Shown here: piece after piece, positions 61,200 through 64,000 of the stretch
Layout of the letters: each line of letters starts with the position of its first letter
How positions within the stretch are numbered: the first letter of the stretch is position 1
NCBI GenBank assembly: GCA_016648135.1
Contig: JADDOH010024902.1
Coordinates: 1 to 64,000 of the forward strand
Length of the DNA: 64,000 bases
Direction: 5' to 3'
Source of the DNA: Agrypnia vestita
Lineage: Eukaryota > Arthropoda > Insecta > Trichoptera > Phryganeidae
The notes under the pieces: model-generated
What the model was told of the DNA's origin: nothing
Seen by the model: only the letters and a program-made list of their open reading frames with translations
Databases searched by the model: none
Program-made: the position numbers and the translations under genes

Positions 61200-61440
61200 A
61201 CTTCCGGATTTATGAATCACCTCTTAGAGTCCAATCATAATTTTGATATAAAAACAGGGGTAAAAATATTAAATACTGATAATAAAGGGTTAAAACTTGA
61301 TAATATGGAAATTTTTTATATTAGTAAAGGCATAAAAAACAATATTTCTCTAGACGATATAAAATTTCGACGGCCAGTTTTACCTACTGGCTCAAACGCT
61401 AGTTCTAATAATCCAAGTAAGATGCTTCTCTAGGTACCTA
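61200..61440 (+). pseudogene. PLE GIY-YIG remnant, right part
   Basis: MNHLLESNHNFDIKTGVKIL, NTDNKGLKLDNMEIFYISKG and RRPVLPTGSN continue the PLE C-terminus. They align with LENDHGFDKKLGLSILHINN of the 27-kb copy. Confidence 0.82.
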
Positions 61441-62044
61441 CTCCACCGTTAAGTTCTTAAGGTGTTATGTAGGAATATTGGTTCGATCAGAAATGTTAAA
61501 TACGTACCTAAATATCGAATAACAGACTACGACACTCGAAGTGACAATTGAGAACATTCCAAACATTTTTATAAGTGCCCAATATAGGTACCTACCTAGG
61601 TATTATTACCTAATCAATATGACAAAATTAAGAGCCGATACCTTCTGATGCATAAACAAACCTTTATACTTATATCTACATATCATCAGCGGTCATCCAA
61701 TCACTTCAAATTCCACTTGGGAAAGATTATTAGTCGGAGTCATCGTCCGTGAATGTCGGTAGGTACCTACCACGGATCGGCATGTCGTAGGATAGCTTGT
61801 TAATTATTTAGAGGCGTATTTGAAAATATAACACGTATAAAAGATAAGAGCGCGTTTCCCAAGCCGTGTCCCGCAGGTGTATGCAGAAAGGATTAAAAGC
61901 TACAATTTTCTACCCCTTTTTAATAAATTAGAAAAATATTTAGGTAGGTAACTGACCCAAGGGGTCTACGAATATTAACTATATTTTCATTCACATACCT
62001 ACATGTATAAAAATCTAGATAGTAAAAAAAATAAAAATTTACCT
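61441..62044. other. No gene seen
   Basis: AT-rich with GTAGGTACCTACC runs (61590 and 61760) and a possible LINE-A antisense scrap at 61855-61900 (CCCAAGCCGTGTCCCGCAGG). Confidence 0.4.
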
Positions 62045-62663
62045 ACAGTTATCTATACTAATATATAAAGAGGTTAAGTTTGTCAGTTTGTAAATTTGGA
62101 TGTGGGAGATAATCTCCGAAATTACTCATCCAATTTCAAAAATTCTTTCACCAATATTTAGAATGGACCTTCAGGATAGTAATAGGCGGTATATTATCTC
62201 GTTAAAATAAAAGGGCTTTTCGTGGTGACCTATTTTACTACTAAAGTCAACGAAAAAACGCACGAGCGATGCGTTTATTACAAACGCTGCCCTAACAGTA
62301 AGAGATATTTAAATACTTTCTATAAAGAAGTTGTAGAACTCAAAAAGTTCTATTAAAAAGTCCACAACATATATCTATATATTAAGGTTAATACCAGATA
62401 CTAAGATACCAGATATTGGAAGATGGTCCCGTTAGAGGCCTCAACAACCGGCGAGCTTGCATGCGAAGGTGCATGAATGTGAATGAGGCGAGAGTTGTAT
62501 GTCAGGACAGAAGAGTGTGGCGCTCTATCCTCTCTGCCTACCCCCACGGGAAACGGCGTGATGGTTAGTAAGTAGGTAAGTAAGGTTAATACACAAATTG
62601 ATAAAATATGACTCAATGTTACTAAAAATCTAGGCGTGCGAAGCCGTGCGGGCACAGCTAGTT
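62045..62663 (+). repeat. Rep-R dispersed repeat, split by LINE-A
   Basis: Starts ATACTAATATATAAAGAGGT, continues TCATCCAATTTCAAAAATTC and TCTATAAAGAAGTTGTAGAA, and ends AATCTAGGCGTGCGAAGCCG TGCGGGCACAGCTAGT. This start and end are common in moth and butterfly genomes; the class is not settled here. LINE-A sits at 62395-62580. Confidence 0.7.
62395..62580 (+). mobile_element. LINE-A short copy with 12-bp duplication
   Basis: TAAGGTTAATAC occurs at 62383-62394 and 62581-62592. The insert reads ILEDGPVRGLNNRRACMRRC, MNVNEARVVCQDRRVWRSIL, SAYPHG, then GATGGTTAGTAAGTAGGTAA G. Its first 15 bases repeat CCAGATA, a small rearrangement at the 5' joint. It shows directly that the family moves by target-primed insertion. 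Confidence 0.92.
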
Positions 62664-62749
62664 TAAAATAAAGAAAGAGGAAAATAGATTGGATTAATTT
62701 GTTATTTTGCACTTCCTAATGTCTATCTTTTATCCGCTATTCTATCCAA

Positions 62750-62923
62750 GAAAGGGTCGCTGAGATGGTTTAGCCACGTGTGACGGATGTACGAGGAAAG
62801 GATGGTAAATAGAGGGCGTCCGCGGAAGACCTGGGATAAAATGATAAATCAATTATTAGACGATGACTCTGTTAGAAGATGGAGGGTGACTGAACAACCG
62901 AAGAGCAACCATTAGAACAAGTG
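62750..62923 (+). pseudogene. LINE-A, left part, split by LINE-M
   Basis: KGSLRWFSHV, stop, RMYEERMVNRGRPRKTWDKM, INQLLDDDSVRRW. It breaks at AACAACCGAAGAGCAACC and resumes at 63492. Confidence 0.78.
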
Positions 62924-63491
62924 ATGCAAAACAGGGCGATGAGAATCATATTAAAAAAAAGTAAATACCTACCTACACCAGAATTGAAGAAATGAGAAAA
63001 GCACTCAATTGGATGGAAATTAAAAATATACTTATTTATAACGTTCTCAGATTTATACATAAAATTTTCAATAACAAAATGCCAAAATATTTTTTGAACA
63101 AAATTATTACAAATAGTGATGTACATACATATAATACAAAAAATAGGAATAGAATAAGATTACCATATAAAAAAAAATACACAGAATTTTCCAATGTACA
63201 GAGGTGTAAAAATATACCATGAGATGCCAGAAAATATGAAAATTTTAAATAAGATGAATGAATTTAAAAACAAATACTATAATTATTGTAAAAATAGTAG
63301 AGAATTGTAGAGCATAAGATGTATTATTAATTATAGATTGTACCATAGATTAGATTAGATGTAAATGTAAATATGTAGGTTATTATGTATAGTATATTAG
63401 TAACAGATTTGAGAATGTAAAGTGTTAAATACTAGTTAATATAAAAATTGTAATATTAACTAACTTAAGAAAAAGAAAAAATTAAAAAAAA
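62924..63491 (+). pseudogene. LINE-M reverse transcriptase end and 3'UTR
   Basis: VMQNRAMRIILKKSKYLPTP, a stop/shift, ELKKMRKALNWMEIKNILIY, NVLRFIHKIFNNKMPKYFLN, then after a shift near 63195 MYRGVKIYHEMPENMKILNK, MNEFKNKYYNYCKNSREL and stop at 63309. VQN-AMR-IL---K--P, L-W--I---I--N-L-FI-K and --Y-G---Y--MPE--K----F K is a common LINE C-terminus. The 3'UTR is AT-rich, ends AAGAAAAAGAAAAAATTAAA, and matches 10335-10550. Confidence 0.8.
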
Positions 63492-63562
63492 GGAGATGTA
63501 TAAGAGTAGACGAAGCAAAAATGATGTGCCAGGACAGAATAGCGTGGCGTTCTATCCTTATG
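63492..63562 (+). mobile_element. LINE-A, right part of the split copy
   Basis: GAGATGTATAAGAGTAGACG and AAGCAAAAATGATGTGCCAG, GATAGCGTGGCGTTCTATCC resume LINE-A. The tail is lost. 63563-63815 is AT-rich. Confidence 0.75.
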
Positions 63563-63816
63563 ACAAATTAGTCACAACAAACAATAGCTTAAAATCTAAA
63601 CAGACTTCAAAGACAACAAAATAAAATTCTAAAAATGGTTTACGACTTGAATCAGGTACATGGCACATTACTGAAAATGTTAATTAGAGGAGACCTGAAT
63701 TAATAATATATTGAGTTGTTCGTTTAGTATTGTTTTTTTTATCTAATTCATGTTTGGTGATCATTTTTGCGCGTAAAATAAATTAGTTTTTTTGTGACGT
63801 AATAAAATGGAAACGA

Positions 63817-64000
63817 ACTAACTAACCATCACGCCGTTTCCTCGCAGTGATAGGCAGAGAGGATAGAATGCCATATAATTCTATCTTGGCACACCACTTT
63901 TGCTTCGGCTACACTCATATATCTTCTCATGCAGGCTCTACGGTTGGTGAGGCTTTGAACATAGCCATTCTCCAATATCAATCTCTGTTCCTGTTGCCCT
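63817..64000 (-). mobile_element. LINE-A antisense, runs off the window
   Basis: ACTAACTAACCATCACGCCG (GTTA subtype tail), then CACACCACTTTTGCTTCGGC and CATGCAGGCTCTACGGTTGG. It continues past base 64000. Confidence 0.88.

Noticed and set aside
1..64000. CRISPR array, rRNA operon or prokaryotic operon structure
   Set aside because: No regular spacer-repeat array, no rRNA sequence, and the content is eukaryotic transposons throughout.

Overview
This is a gene-poor, AT-rich stretch of an insect nuclear genome, most likely a moth or butterfly. Three things point there: the many GTAGGTACCTACCTACCTA-type runs (near 53680, 60150 and 61590), non-LTR, Penelope, mariner, hAT and Harbinger remains of the kind common in Lepidoptera, and A-rich intergenic sequence broken by short CpG-rich islands. 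I found no convincing host protein-coding exon. Almost every coding signal is a broken mobile element. The window reads as an intergenic desert or a very large intron.

Family names used here (mine): LINE-A is a non-LTR element with a ...LRWFGHVER...RGRPRKTWHDQ...SAYP-GET C-terminus and a tetranucleotide tail. LINE-A has more than 20 fragments on both strands and is the commonest repeat. LINE-B, LINE-C (tail of GAT repeats) and LINE-D are other endonuclease/reverse-transcriptase types. LINE-F and LINE-N are jockey-like. LINE-J/K is L2/CR1-like with a GCGCC...GGCGC 3' hairpin. LINE-M has an AT-rich 3'UTR. PLE stands for Penelope-like elements with GIY-YIG remains and CTGATGA-stem-GAAAC (hammerhead-like) repeats. 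MITE-1, -2 and -3, PAL-G, FB1, FB2 and FB3 are palindromic DNA elements. Rep-E, -H, -I, -Q and -R are unclassified dispersed repeats.

Layout. 0-8 kb: a mariner N-terminus at the left edge, a deleted mariner with TA duplications (559-1091), a Harbinger-like remnant (2132-2854), a CpG-rich island, an L2-like tail, a long antisense LINE-A with a YADD motif (4565-5640), and LINE-A split by an antisense LINE-F (6175-7845). 8-20 kb: MITE-1, LINE-A and LINE-D pieces, GC islands (11.65-12.1 and 12.8-13.3 kb), a 625-bp TIR element, a perfect 24-bp hairpin, LINE-B, and PLE repeats. 20-36 kb: fold-back FB1, a tRNA-like sequence, PLE fragments, L2-like tails and many LINE-A copies. 36-44 kb: a PLE C-terminus joined to a hammerhead-like motif, MITE-1/LINE-A, MITE-3, FB2, then a 3.2-kb hAT element (40178-43344, perfect 8-bp duplication) that carries inside its transposase a separate 2.08-kb element (40860-42936) with its own inverted ends, its own 8-bp duplication and a decayed protein of a family I cannot name. 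44-64 kb: a large CpG-rich island (45.5-46.1 kb), LINE-A interrupted by MITE-2 and by a PLE with inverted terminal repeats, FB3, two LINE-C copies with perfect 12-bp duplications, CpG islands with GC-box, CCAAT and CRE-like sites, a PLE interrupted by LINE-N, and LINE-A interrupted by LINE-M.

The most useful signals are the nested 40-43 kb element, the set of PLE-linked hammerhead-like motifs with apparently compensating stems, and the link between LINE-A 3' tail type and its 3' hairpin. Nesting gives relative ages: LINE-A is older than LINE-F, LINE-M, MITE-2 and one PLE, and one PLE is older than LINE-N. Coordinates of decayed repeats are estimates good to about 10-30 bases unless a target-site duplication is quoted.
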